Below are positions 1-4,535 of a stretch of 5,261 nt of DNA, piece after piece. The translations under genes and the position numbers were made by a program. A model generated the notes under the pieces. The model worked only from the letters and a program-made list of their open reading frames with translations. It had not been told where the DNA came from and did no database searches. The stretch's first letter is position 1. Each line of letters opens with the position of its first letter. Origin of the DNA: an uncultured Collinsella sp. (lineage in GTDB: Bacteria > Actinomycetota > Coriobacteriia > Coriobacteriales > Coriobacteriaceae); contig CABSZR010000116.1 of the NCBI GenBank assembly GCA_902482185.1, forward strand, positions 1 through 5,261, written 5' to 3'.

Positions 1-22
1 ACAGCCGCGCAGCCCGCCACGA

Positions 23-265
23 TCAGCCCGTTCTTTGCGGGCCGCTTTGCCAGCGACCGAGCGACCGAGCGGCAGCACACAGGGCCGCAAACTCGGCATG
101 AGCCGAAGGATCCTGGTCGAGCTCGCGCCGATTGTGCGCCCTCGCGACGATCTCACCGTCGCGCACCACTACGGCTCCGATGGGCACCTCGCCCACCGCC
201 GCGGCGGCGCGCGCCCCGGCCAGCGCCTCGCGCATGAACTTCTCGTCGATTTCGGTGATCGTCAT
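23..265 (-). pseudogene. tadA: tRNA-specific adenosine deaminase TadA, C-terminally truncated
   Basis: TadA converts A34 to inosine in tRNA-Arg(ACG), a zinc-dependent deamination that is normally essential. The N-terminal half is typical: MREAL near the start, then GEVPIGAVVV, AHNRRE and the zinc/catalytic HAE motif (DPSAHAEF), followed by ARSLGRW. Family members then continue with a VTLEPCxMC segment that supplies the two zinc-binding cysteines. Here the reading frame runs into unrelated residues (QSGPQRTG) and a TGA stop at 25-23. None of the three minus-strand frames across 1-52 restores a PCxxC motif. The product would be 80 residues against about 150-170 for the family, with no complete zinc site. 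The ATG at 265 was chosen because a purine-rich AGGGAAGG lies just upstream and MTITEIDEKF fits the usual N-terminus; an in-frame ATG at 316 would add 17 unlike residues and reach the tRNA promoter zone. Family identity is sure. Whether the break is biological or an assembly or contig-edge artefact cannot be told here. Confidence 0.75.
53..68. repeat. 8-bp tandem duplication in tadA
   Basis: GCGACCGA occurs twice in direct succession (53-60 and 61-68), followed by a partial third copy, GCG. It encodes the last TadA-like residues (RSLGRW). Eight is not a multiple of three, so losing or gaining a copy would shift frame. Removing one copy joins ARSL to AKRPAKNGLIVAGC, which is not TadA-like either, so the repeat alone does not explain the truncation. 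Confidence 0.8.
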
Positions 266-316
266 CGTTCGCCTTCCCTGTTGCAAATTCAAAACGATGC
301 TATCATTACGACTCAC

Positions 317-406
317 GGAGAGATGGCAGAGCGGTTGAATGCGGCGGTCTTGAAAACCGTTGAGCGCGAGAGCGTTCCGGGGGTTCGAATCCCCCTCTCT
401 CCGCCA
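317..406 (+). tRNA. tRNA-Ser (anticodon UGA)
   Basis: Complete class II tRNA. The acceptor stem is GGAGAGA (317-323) paired with TCTCTCC (396-402), with discriminator G403 and CCA encoded at 404-406. The anticodon stem is 344-348 with 356-360, and the loop CTTGAAA places anticodon TGA at 351-353, which reads UCA and probably other UCN serine codons. A long variable arm (GAGCG pairing with CGTTC), the mark of tRNA-Ser, precedes the T arm GGGGG-TTCGAAT-CCCCC (379-395). A possible promoter is TTGCAA at 281-286 with TATCAT at 301-306, but the 14-nt spacing is short, so that assignment is weak. The gene is divergent from tadA and convergent with the TetR-family gene, whose stop codon begins 2 nt beyond the CCA. 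No separate terminator is visible, so transcription probably runs into the 3' part of the regulator in antisense. Confidence 0.97.
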
Positions 407-408
407 CC

Positions 409-1005
409 TTAGTGATTCACCGGCGTCATGGTGCGCTCAAACAGCGCGTCGACCACGTCGGCTATCTCGGGTCGACGCTCAAGATCGTGGCCCGATTCCC
501 ACCATATCGTGAAAAGTCGAATAATACCGCCGGCGACAAACTCAGACGTCGTCTCGAGTGACACGGGGGCCAGGGCATCCTCGGCAAGCACGTTCATCAC
601 ACGCTCGCGGATGGAGCGGGCAATGCGGTCGCAAATAACGTTGGTCAACATGCCCGACATGCTGCTTGCCAAAATGTTATCCATGAGCCGCTCGTGCGCC
701 AGAATCAAATCCATGGCATCGTCCAAAATCGCGTGCCGAAGCGCGCGCACGTCCTCGGCAGATACCGCGCCGGCCTCATCGGGCTGTTTTTGCGGCAAGC
801 CCGACATGAGCTCATCGATATAAAAGGCAAAGTAATCGTTCTTGTCGCGAAAGTGCTTGTAGAACGTCGTGCGGCGAATCATGGCGCGGTCGCACAGCAT
901 GGCAACCGTCAGGTCCTCAAAACGATGCTCCTCGAGAAGCTCGGTAAAGGCATCGAACAGGGCGCGGTAGGTTTTCTTGATGCGAAGGTCCACTGGTATC
1001 GCCAT
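409..1005 (-). CDS. TetR/AcrR-family transcriptional regulator
   Basis: Predicted one-component DNA-binding repressor of 198 residues, normal for the family. The N-terminal TetR domain covers about residues 7-55: DLRIKKTYRALFDAF, then LTVAMLCDRA, and the recognition helix region RRTTFYKHFRDKNDYF, which matches the family signature (T-x-F-Y-x-H-F-x-x-K). The remaining residues are a helical ligand and dimer domain ending in a family-like stretch (FVAGGIIRLFTIWWESG). The ligand cannot be predicted. The start at 1005 was chosen because family homology begins directly after it; the region further upstream in this frame is a shadow of the lemA side. The only SD-like sequence is GAGG directly against the ATG, so a GTG at 993, with GAGG about 12 nt upstream, is an alternative. 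The gene is divergent from lemA across about 199 bp, so lemA or the regulator itself are plausible targets, though a distant target is equally possible. It ends 2 nt from tRNA-Ser. Confidence 0.9.
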   Translation of the reverse strand: MAIPVDLRIKKTYRALFDAFTELLEEHRFEDLTVAMLCDRAMIRRTTFYKHFRDKNDYFAFYIDELMSGLPQKQPDEAGAVSAEDVRALRHAILDDAMDLILAHERLMDNILASSMSGMLTNVICDRIARSIRERVMNVLAEDALAPVSLETTSEFVAGGIIRLFTIWWESGHDLERRPEIADVVDALFERTMTPVNH

Positions 1006-1042
1006 CCTCAGGGCAAAGACAACACTCGTCAATCTGTCGCAT

Positions 1043-1048
1043 ATCTTA
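1043..1048 (-). promoter_or_regulatory. Possible -10 box for the TetR-family gene
   Basis: On the minus strand TAAGAT lies about 38 nt before the ATG at 1005 and matches four of six positions of the TATAAT consensus. No good -35 hexamer is found 16-18 nt upstream. Just downstream is GACA-N13-TGTC, a short inverted pair that could be part of an operator, but the half-sites are only 4 bp long. Weak call. Confidence 0.25.
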
Positions 1049-1113
1049 CACCTGTACCTCGCGCGCTTTGCCCCGGTGCCGGCCCCGCCGAAAACACAAC
1101 GCTTACCGGAAAG

Positions 1114-1143
1114 TTCGGCACGGCAAAACGTTGCGGGTATACT
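1114..1143 (+). promoter_or_regulatory. Probable lemA promoter
   Basis: A -10 box TATACT (1138-1143) lies about 61 nt before the lemA ATG. The best -35 candidate is TTCGGC (1114-1119) at 18-nt spacing, which is a poor match. The -35 area overlaps an imperfect dyad CCGGAAAGTTCGG (1107-1119), a possible place for a repressor such as the divergent TetR-family protein to bind. The -10 is convincing by sequence; the -35 and the operator are guesses. Confidence 0.4.
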
Positions 1144-1204
1144 AGTAGCGTTACACCAACGGCAGCCGGCGGAAGACGCCGCGGCCATTCGAAACGGAGA
1201 CACC

Positions 1205-1756
1205 ATGATTCCCGTCATCATCGGTATCGTTGTTGTCATTGTGATTGTCTGCGCCATCGCCGGCATCTACAACAACATGGTCACCAAGCGCAATCGCATC
1301 GATAACGCCTGGCAGAACATCGACACGCAGCTGCAGCGCCGCAACGACCTGATCCCTAACCTGGTCGAGACCGTCAAGGGCTACGCCAAACACGAGCAGG
1401 ACACGCTTGCCGCCGTGGTCAACGCGCGCAACGCCGCCGTAAGCGCCACCACGCCCGAAGCCAAGATGGAAGCCGACAACGTGCTGACCGGCGCCCTGCG
1501 CCAGCTCTTCGCCGTGGCCGAGGCTTACCCCGATCTTAAGGCGAACACCAACTTTACGCAGCTCCAAGCCACGCTCGAAGACACCGAGAACAAGGTGAGC
1601 TACGCACGCCAGAGCTACAACGACTGCGTACTCAGCTACAACAACGCCATTCAGACGTTCCCGGCTGTCATCTTTGCCGGTATCTTCCAGTTTAAGGAGC
1701 GCCAGGGCTTCGAGGCCGCCGAAGCTGCCCGCCAGGCACCGACCGTCAAGTTCTAA
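1205..1756 (+). CDS. lemA: LemA family protein
   Basis: Small membrane-anchored protein of 183 residues; family members are usually about 180-200. One hydrophobic N-terminal segment (residues 2-22, IPVIIGIVVVIVIV onward) is followed directly by the conserved LemA core: NNMVTKRNRIDNAWQNID, then QLQRRNDLIPNLVETVKGYA and KHEQDTL at about residues 23-67. The rest is predicted helical, with the usual conserved NxxxxxFPAxxxA and F(E)A..ARQAP.V.F ending. The protein should be held in the cytoplasmic membrane with a coiled helical domain outside; its biochemical role is not established in the family. ATG 1205 has GGAGA (1196-1200) five bases upstream and starts right at the membrane segment; an upstream in-frame start at 977 would overlap the divergent regulator and adds non-family sequence. 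No TPM-domain or M48 protease (HtpX) partner, common next to lemA elsewhere, is present here. A strong terminator follows. Confidence 0.95.
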   Translation: MIPVIIGIVVVIVIVCAIAGIYNNMVTKRNRIDNAWQNIDTQLQRRNDLIPNLVETVKGYAKHEQDTLAAVVNARNAAVSATTPEAKMEADNVLTGALRQLFAVAEAYPDLKANTNFTQLQATLEDTENKVSYARQSYNDCVLSYNNAIQTFPAVIFAGIFQFKERQGFEAAEAARQAPTVKF

Positions 1757-1792
1757 CAGATCCGCAGCGTATCCTTAATCGGGTATATGCAT

Positions 1793-1837
1793 AAACCGCC
1801 TCGTCGAATGCATACTTCGACGGGGCGGTTTCCTTTG
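1793..1837 (+). terminator. Rho-independent terminator after lemA
   Basis: A 16-bp hairpin stem (AAACCGCCTCGTCGAA, 1793-1808, with 1816-1831) has a single G-T wobble, a 7-nt loop TGCATAC and a T-rich tail (TTTCCTTT). It begins 36 bp after the lemA stop. The near-perfect stem with A residues on the 5' side could also work for transcripts from the other strand. Confidence 0.85.
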
Positions 1838-1862
1838 TCGCGAAGGTCCCCCTCTAAGCACC

Positions 1863-1886
1863 GTGCATTTTTGGGAGTATTCAGCA
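1863..1886 (+). repeat. Inverted repeat unit, left copy
   Basis: This 24-bp unit starts GTGCATTTTTGGGAG and ends TATTCAGCA. It matches the reverse complement of 2040-2063 at 22 of 24 positions (differences at unit positions 12 and 21); the pairing extends one more base outward. It could be the left end of a small inverted-repeat-bounded element of about 200 bp, or one of two binding sites. Confidence 0.75.
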
Positions 1887-1990
1887 TAACCAAGAGTTTC
1901 GGGCGCCACGATAAATGCCAAAGACCGCGAATGTCCCTACAAATCAAACGCTGTCAGCCCATAACCCCGCCCATCATTCGTAGAAAACAT

Positions 1991-2010
1991 CGAGAAATCC
2001 CGATTTTTCG
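1991..2010. repeat. 20-bp near-palindrome
   Basis: CGAGAAATCCCGATTTTTCG pairs with itself at eight Watson-Crick positions plus one G-T, failing only at the centre. It lies inside the segment bounded by the 24-bp inverted pair. As DNA it resembles an operator-like dyad; as RNA it would form a small hairpin. No function can be assigned. Confidence 0.5.
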
Positions 2011-2039
2011 CCCGAGGCCGGTATGCAGGGGTCTTCGAT

Positions 2040-2063
2040 TGCAGAATACTCGCAAAAATGCAC
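2040..2063 (-). repeat. Inverted repeat unit, right copy
   Basis: On the minus strand this unit starts GTGCATTTTTGCGAG and ends TATTCTGCA, the partner of 1863-1886 in opposite orientation. The two units face each other across 153 bp. No obvious target-site duplication flanks the pair (left flank AAGCAC, right flank GTCGCC). Confidence 0.75.
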
Positions 2064-2093
2064 GTCGCCACCACCCCCCCCACATGGCGCGAA

Positions 2094-2124
2094 CCAAAAC
2101 AAAAGCGCGGTCAATAGGCCGCGC
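2094..2124 (-). terminator. Rho-independent terminator for ilvE
   Basis: Read on the minus strand, GCGCGG (2124-2119) pairs with CCGCGC (2110-2105) around an 8-nt loop and is followed by TTTTGTTTT. It lies about 200 nt beyond the ilvE stop codon, so the ilvE 3' untranslated region would include the whole 126-bp palindromic element. Confidence 0.8.
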
Positions 2125-2178
2125 ACCATCTTTAATTCAGATCTATATTGCCCGTAACGGCAGCGCCGAGGTAACGCA

Positions 2179-2304
2179 GGCCCGAGGGCGACCTTCCTTT
2201 CCGGCGCATTCCGCAGGACGCAAGAAGCCCTCGCCGCACGTAGTACGCAGCGGGGGTTCTTTCATGTCCGAGGACGCGCCGGAAAGGAAGGTCGCCCTCG
2301 GGCC
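2179..2304. repeat. 126-bp palindromic element with perfect 29-bp inverted repeat
   Basis: The left arm 2179-2207 (from GGCCCGAGGGCGACC to TTCCGGCGC) is the exact reverse complement of 2276-2304, 29 of 29 bases. Inside, further pairing continues the rod: GGAC (2216-2219) with GTCC (2266-2269), AAGAA (2222-2226) with TTCTT (2257-2261), and CCCTCGC (2228-2234) with GCGGGGG (2250-2256, one G-T), around a loop near ACGTAGTAC. There is no T-tract after either end, so it is not itself a standard terminator. It starts 16 bp past the ilvE stop codon and upstream of the ilvE terminator, so it should be transcribed as a long hairpin in the ilvE 3' UTR. It could be a repeated palindromic element, a non-autonomous transposon remnant or a structured RNA. 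Confidence 0.85.
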
Positions 2305-2320
2305 GGACAGCTAAGACAGT

Positions 2321-3373
2321 TTACGCGACGGTGTAAACCCAGTTGTGCTTATCCTCAACAGCACCAGATTGGATGCCCGTCAGGGTCTCGCGGAGCTTCT
2401 TCATCACAGGACCGATCTCGGTGTAGCCAGCCGGGAAGGTCACAGTCTCGTCGGCACCGTAGACCTTGTTGTCGATCTCGCCGACCGGGGAGATAACGGC
2501 AGCGGTGCCGCACAGACCGCACTCAACAAAGGTGCCGGCCTTGACCTCGGCCCACTCGACAGGACGCTGGTCGACGGTCATGCCCAGGTCCTCAGCGACC
2601 TGAACGAGCGAACGACGTGTGATGGAGGGCAGGATGGAGTCGGTGTGCGACTGCGGGACGACAAGCGTGCCGTCCTCCTTCACGAACAGGACGTTGGCGC
2701 CACCGGTCTCCTCGACATAGGTGCGGGACTCGGAGTCGAGATACAGGTTCTCGGCATAGCCCTCGCGATGAGCCTCCATCGTGGGCTTAAGGGACATGGC
2801 GTAGTTGAGGCCGGCCTTGATGTTGCCGGTGCCGTGCGGTGCGGCGCGGTCGTACTCGGAAACGCGCAGCTTGACGGGCTTGAGGCCACCCTTAAAGTAC
2901 GGACCGACCGGGGTCACGAGAATGCGGAACGTGTACTCAGGAGCGGGAGCCACGCCGATCACGTCACCGGAGCCGATCATAAACGGACGCACATACAGGG
3001 TTGCGCCAGAGCCGAAGGGCGGAACCCAGGCGGCGTTGGCAGAGACGACCTGCTTGACGGCCTCGACAAACTTGTCCTTGGGGAACGGGGGCATCTCGAG
3101 GCGCTGCGCGGAGTTATACATACGCTCGGCGTTCATGTCGGGACGGAAGCAGACGATGCTGCCGTCCTCGGCGGTGTAGGCCTTCAGGCCCTCAAAGACC
3201 TCCTGGCAGTAATGGAAGATGCCGCCGCACTCGGAGACATGCAGGGTGTGGTCGGTGGTCAGGCCGCCCTCGTCCCACTCGCCGTCCTTCCAATGGGCCT
3301 CGTAGCTGTAATCGGTCTTCATGTAGCCAAAGCCGAGGCTACCCCAATCGATATCCTTCTTCTCGACAGTCAT
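2321..3373 (-). CDS. ilvE: Branched-chain amino acid aminotransferase
   Basis: PLP-dependent transaminase that interconverts leucine, isoleucine and valine with their 2-oxo acids, using glutamate/2-oxoglutarate, in the cytoplasm; last step of branched-chain amino acid synthesis and first of breakdown. The 350-residue product fits the long (eukaryote-like, about 340-365) BCAT group of fold-type IV enzymes. Visible motifs are EVFEGLKAY (58-66), FRPDMNAERM (76-85), LYVRPFM (126-132), GTGNIKAGLNYA (181-192) with the PLP lysine at K186, YVEETGGANVLFV (219-231) with E222 expected to contact the pyridine nitrogen, and GTAAVISPVG (289-298). It has CGLC at 285-288, not aligned with the redox CXXC of human BCAT. 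The ATG at 3373 has AAGGAG (3380-3385) six bases upstream, decisive over an in-frame ATG at 3520. Transcribed alone: no other ilv or leu gene is adjacent, and dedA behind it has its own terminator. Confidence 0.97.
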   Translation of the reverse strand: MTVEKKDIDWGSLGFGYMKTDYSYEAHWKDGEWDEGGLTTDHTLHVSECGGIFHYCQEVFEGLKAYTAEDGSIVCFRPDMNAERMYNSAQRLEMPPFPKDKFVEAVKQVVSANAAWVPPFGSGATLYVRPFMIGSGDVIGVAPAPEYTFRILVTPVGPYFKGGLKPVKLRVSEYDRAAPHGTGNIKAGLNYAMSLKPTMEAHREGYAENLYLDSESRTYVEETGGANVLFVKEDGTLVVPQSHTDSILPSITRRSLVQVAEDLGMTVDQRPVEWAEVKAGTFVECGLCGTAAVISPVGEIDNKVYGADETVTFPAGYTEIGPVMKKLRETLTGIQSGAVEDKHNWVYTVA

Positions 3374-3527
3374 ATGTCGCTCCTTACATACACGGTTGCA
3401 TACTCGCGAACCCGCACGCAAGGACCGAAGCCGGCCGCGTCGCAACGTCGCATACCCGGAAGCGTAGAGCCGGGCAGGACACGCGGGCAGCATCAAAGCC
3501 GATGGCGCGTCGATTCGCATGCAGGTG

Positions 3528-3533
3528 ATTGTA
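3528..3533 (-). promoter_or_regulatory. Possible ilvE -10 box
   Basis: On the minus strand TACAAT matches five of six -10 consensus bases and lies 154 nt before the ilvE ATG. The -35 region at suitable spacing (TTTATC or TTTTAT) is poor. An AT-rich stretch further up (about 3555-3600, with TTGAAG at 3594-3599) offers another promoter. Either choice gives an untranslated leader of about 150-190 nt. I see no T-box, no run of Leu/Ile/Val codons and no clear attenuator hairpin with T-tract in it. Confidence 0.3.
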
Positions 3534-3596
3534 CTCCCCGCACGCCTTGGATAAAACGCTTTTCTTTAACTAAGTAAAGTATTTTCATTTGCCTTC

Positions 3597-3633
3597 AACA
3601 CAAAAGGCCCGCCATCGAATCCGATGACGGGCC
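3597..3633 (-). terminator. Rho-independent terminator after dedA
   Basis: Read on the minus strand, GGCCCGTCATCG (3633-3622) pairs with CGATGGCGGGCC (3617-3606), a 12-bp stem with one G-T, loop GATT, then TTTTGTGTT. It starts 30 bp after the dedA stop codon and separates dedA from ilvE transcription. Confidence 0.88.
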
Positions 3634-3663
3634 TTGGAATCAACGTCCGGAAACAAGCTCGGA

Positions 3664-4311
3664 CTAGGCGTTCTTTTTACCGAGCTTAGCCTTAACCAGA
3701 CCGACCACGGTCGGGATGATCGACACGGCGACAATGCCGATGATCAGCAGCTCAAAGTGCTCCTGCACAAACGGAATGCCACCAAAGAAGTAACCCAGCA
3801 GCGTAAAGACCGTCGACCAGGTAATGCCACCCAACACGTTAAAGACGACAAAGTTGCGCCAATGCATGCCGCCCATGCCGGCGATAAAAGGCACAAAGGT
3901 GCGGATGAACGGGAAGAAGCGGCCGAGGAAGATGGCCAGATGGCCCCACTTATCCAGGAAATCCTCGGACTTTTTGATGCGCTCGGGCGTCATGGCCTTT
4001 ACCTTGCCCGAGGCGATGATCTTGCGGCCAAAGAAGTGGCCGATCATAAAGTTGCACTGATCGCCCAGGATGGCTGCGGCCCATGCGGTGGCCAGAAGCG
4101 CCACGATGTTAAAGCCGCCGTTGTGGGCAAAGAAGCCCGAGGCAAACAGCAGCGAGTCGCCGGGAAGGAACGGGAAGAACACCACGCCCGTCTCGATAAA
4201 GATGATTAGGAACACGCAGCCGTAGGCCATAAGCGGGCCGGCGGCGATCCAGCTGGCGATCGCGGTGCGCGGGTCCTTAAGCAGCTCGGCGATAAAATTG
4301 ATGAAACCCAT
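3664..4311 (-). CDS. DedA family membrane protein
   Basis: Integral membrane protein of 215 residues (usual 200-220) of the DedA/SNARE-associated (VTT) family, whose studied members flip or recycle undecaprenyl phosphate and other phospholipids and support membrane proton-motive force homeostasis. Seen here are the N-terminal signature FIETGVVFFPFLPGDSLLFA (38-57) and the second signature GRFFPFIRTFVPFIAGMGGM (130-149). The acidic and basic residues shown to be needed in E. coli YqjA (E39, D51, R130, R136) have counterparts at E40, D52, R131 and R137. Hydrophobic stretches near 28-48, 66-86, 150-175 and 187-207 fit membrane or re-entrant segments, and the basic tail KAKLGKKNA suits the cytoplasmic side. 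The ATG at 4311 has GAGAGG nine bases upstream; a TTG at 4350 would add 13 unlikely residues. A single-gene transcript with its own terminator, divergent from cysE. Which lipid it handles cannot be read from sequence. Confidence 0.95.
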   Translation of the reverse strand: MGFINFIAELLKDPRTAIASWIAAGPLMAYGCVFLIIFIETGVVFFPFLPGDSLLFASGFFAHNGGFNIVALLATAWAAAILGDQCNFMIGHFFGRKIIASGKVKAMTPERIKKSEDFLDKWGHLAIFLGRFFPFIRTFVPFIAGMGGMHWRNFVVFNVLGGITWSTVFTLLGYFFGGIPFVQEHFELLIIGIVAVSIIPTVVGLVKAKLGKKNA

Positions 4312-4357
4312 GAAGTAAAACCTCTCAGTTGTGGGCGCGGACACGTCCAAGTTGACC

Positions 4358-4388
4358 AGTATACGGTTGCGGCGCGAGCACGGGCCAA
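4358..4388 (-). promoter_or_regulatory. Probable dedA promoter
   Basis: On the minus strand the -10 box TATACT (4363-4358) is preceded by TTGGCC (4388-4383) at a long 19-nt spacing. The predicted transcript would start about 40 nt before the dedA ATG. The -10 is good, the -35 only moderate. Confidence 0.4.
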
Positions 4389-4466
4389 ACCCCTCAAAAG
4401 TCTTACTTCATTACCAGCAAGTTTGCATAACTGACACTTGTCGCCCAAAGCGAAGCAAGATCGCCC

Positions 4467-4494
4467 TTCCTAATCCCTAGCGAATCGCTATACT
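4467..4494 (+). promoter_or_regulatory. Probable cysE promoter
   Basis: A -10 box TATACT (4489-4494) lies 41 nt before the GTG start. The best -35 candidate, TTCCTA (4467-4472) at 16-nt spacing, is weak. GAATCGC occurs as a direct repeat on either side of the -10 (4482-4488 and 4500-4506), spaced 18 bp apart, which might be a regulator site. I see no T-box or other cysteine-responsive leader. Confidence 0.4.
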
Positions 4495-4535
4495 TTATTG
4501 AATCGCATTGTCACGGCGCTAAGGGAGGGCGGCCG

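Larger units (their letters stand above)
1838..2320. other. Structured intergenic region between lemA and ilvE
   Basis: No credible protein gene lies between the lemA terminator and the ilvE stop codon. An open frame on the plus strand (1787-2314) crosses terminators and inverted repeats, is rich in Arg, Pro and His and resembles no family I know. What the region does hold is an inverted pair of 24-bp repeats (1863-1886 and 2040-2063), a 20-bp near-palindrome (1991-2010), a run of eight C (2074-2081), a minus-strand terminator (2094-2124), a small CGGC-AGC-GCCG hairpin (2158-2168) and a 126-bp palindromic element (2179-2304). The remaining spacer, about 1887-1990, shows nothing I can name. 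Confidence 0.7.

Noticed and set aside
1..52. Separate gene fragment on the minus strand (frame reading AKRPAKNGLIVAGCAA)
   Set aside because: The VAGC stretch faintly recalls methylthiotransferases, but 17 residues are too few to support any call.
694..1305. 203-codon plus-strand open frame overlapping the TetR-family gene and lemA
   Set aside because: Runs antisense to a clear TetR domain and out of frame into lemA; no family resemblance.
1151..1567. 138-codon minus-strand open frame opposite lemA
   Set aside because: Gly/Val/Asp-rich shadow of the lemA coding strand.
1863..2304. CRISPR array
   Set aside because: The repeats here are inverted and paired, not regularly spaced direct repeats, and no cas gene is present.
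1787..2314. 175-codon plus-strand open frame in the lemA-ilvE gap
   Set aside because: It starts inside the lemA terminator region, crosses the inverted repeats, a minus-strand terminator and the 29-bp palindrome, is rich in Arg/Pro/His and has no recognisable domain or ribosome site.
2345..3577. 410-codon plus-strand open frame opposite ilvE
   Set aside because: It is a GC-bias shadow of ilvE: composition rich in Gly, Val, Asp and Leu with no family motifs, while the minus strand encodes a complete aminotransferase.
3374..3600. T-box or branched-chain amino acid attenuator before ilvE
   Set aside because: No T-box consensus, no cluster of Leu/Ile/Val codons in a short leader frame and no T-tailed hairpin between the likely promoter and the ATG.
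3634..4209. 191-codon plus-strand open frame opposite dedA
   Set aside because: Charged, repetitive composition typical of the antisense of a hydrophobic membrane protein; no start signal.
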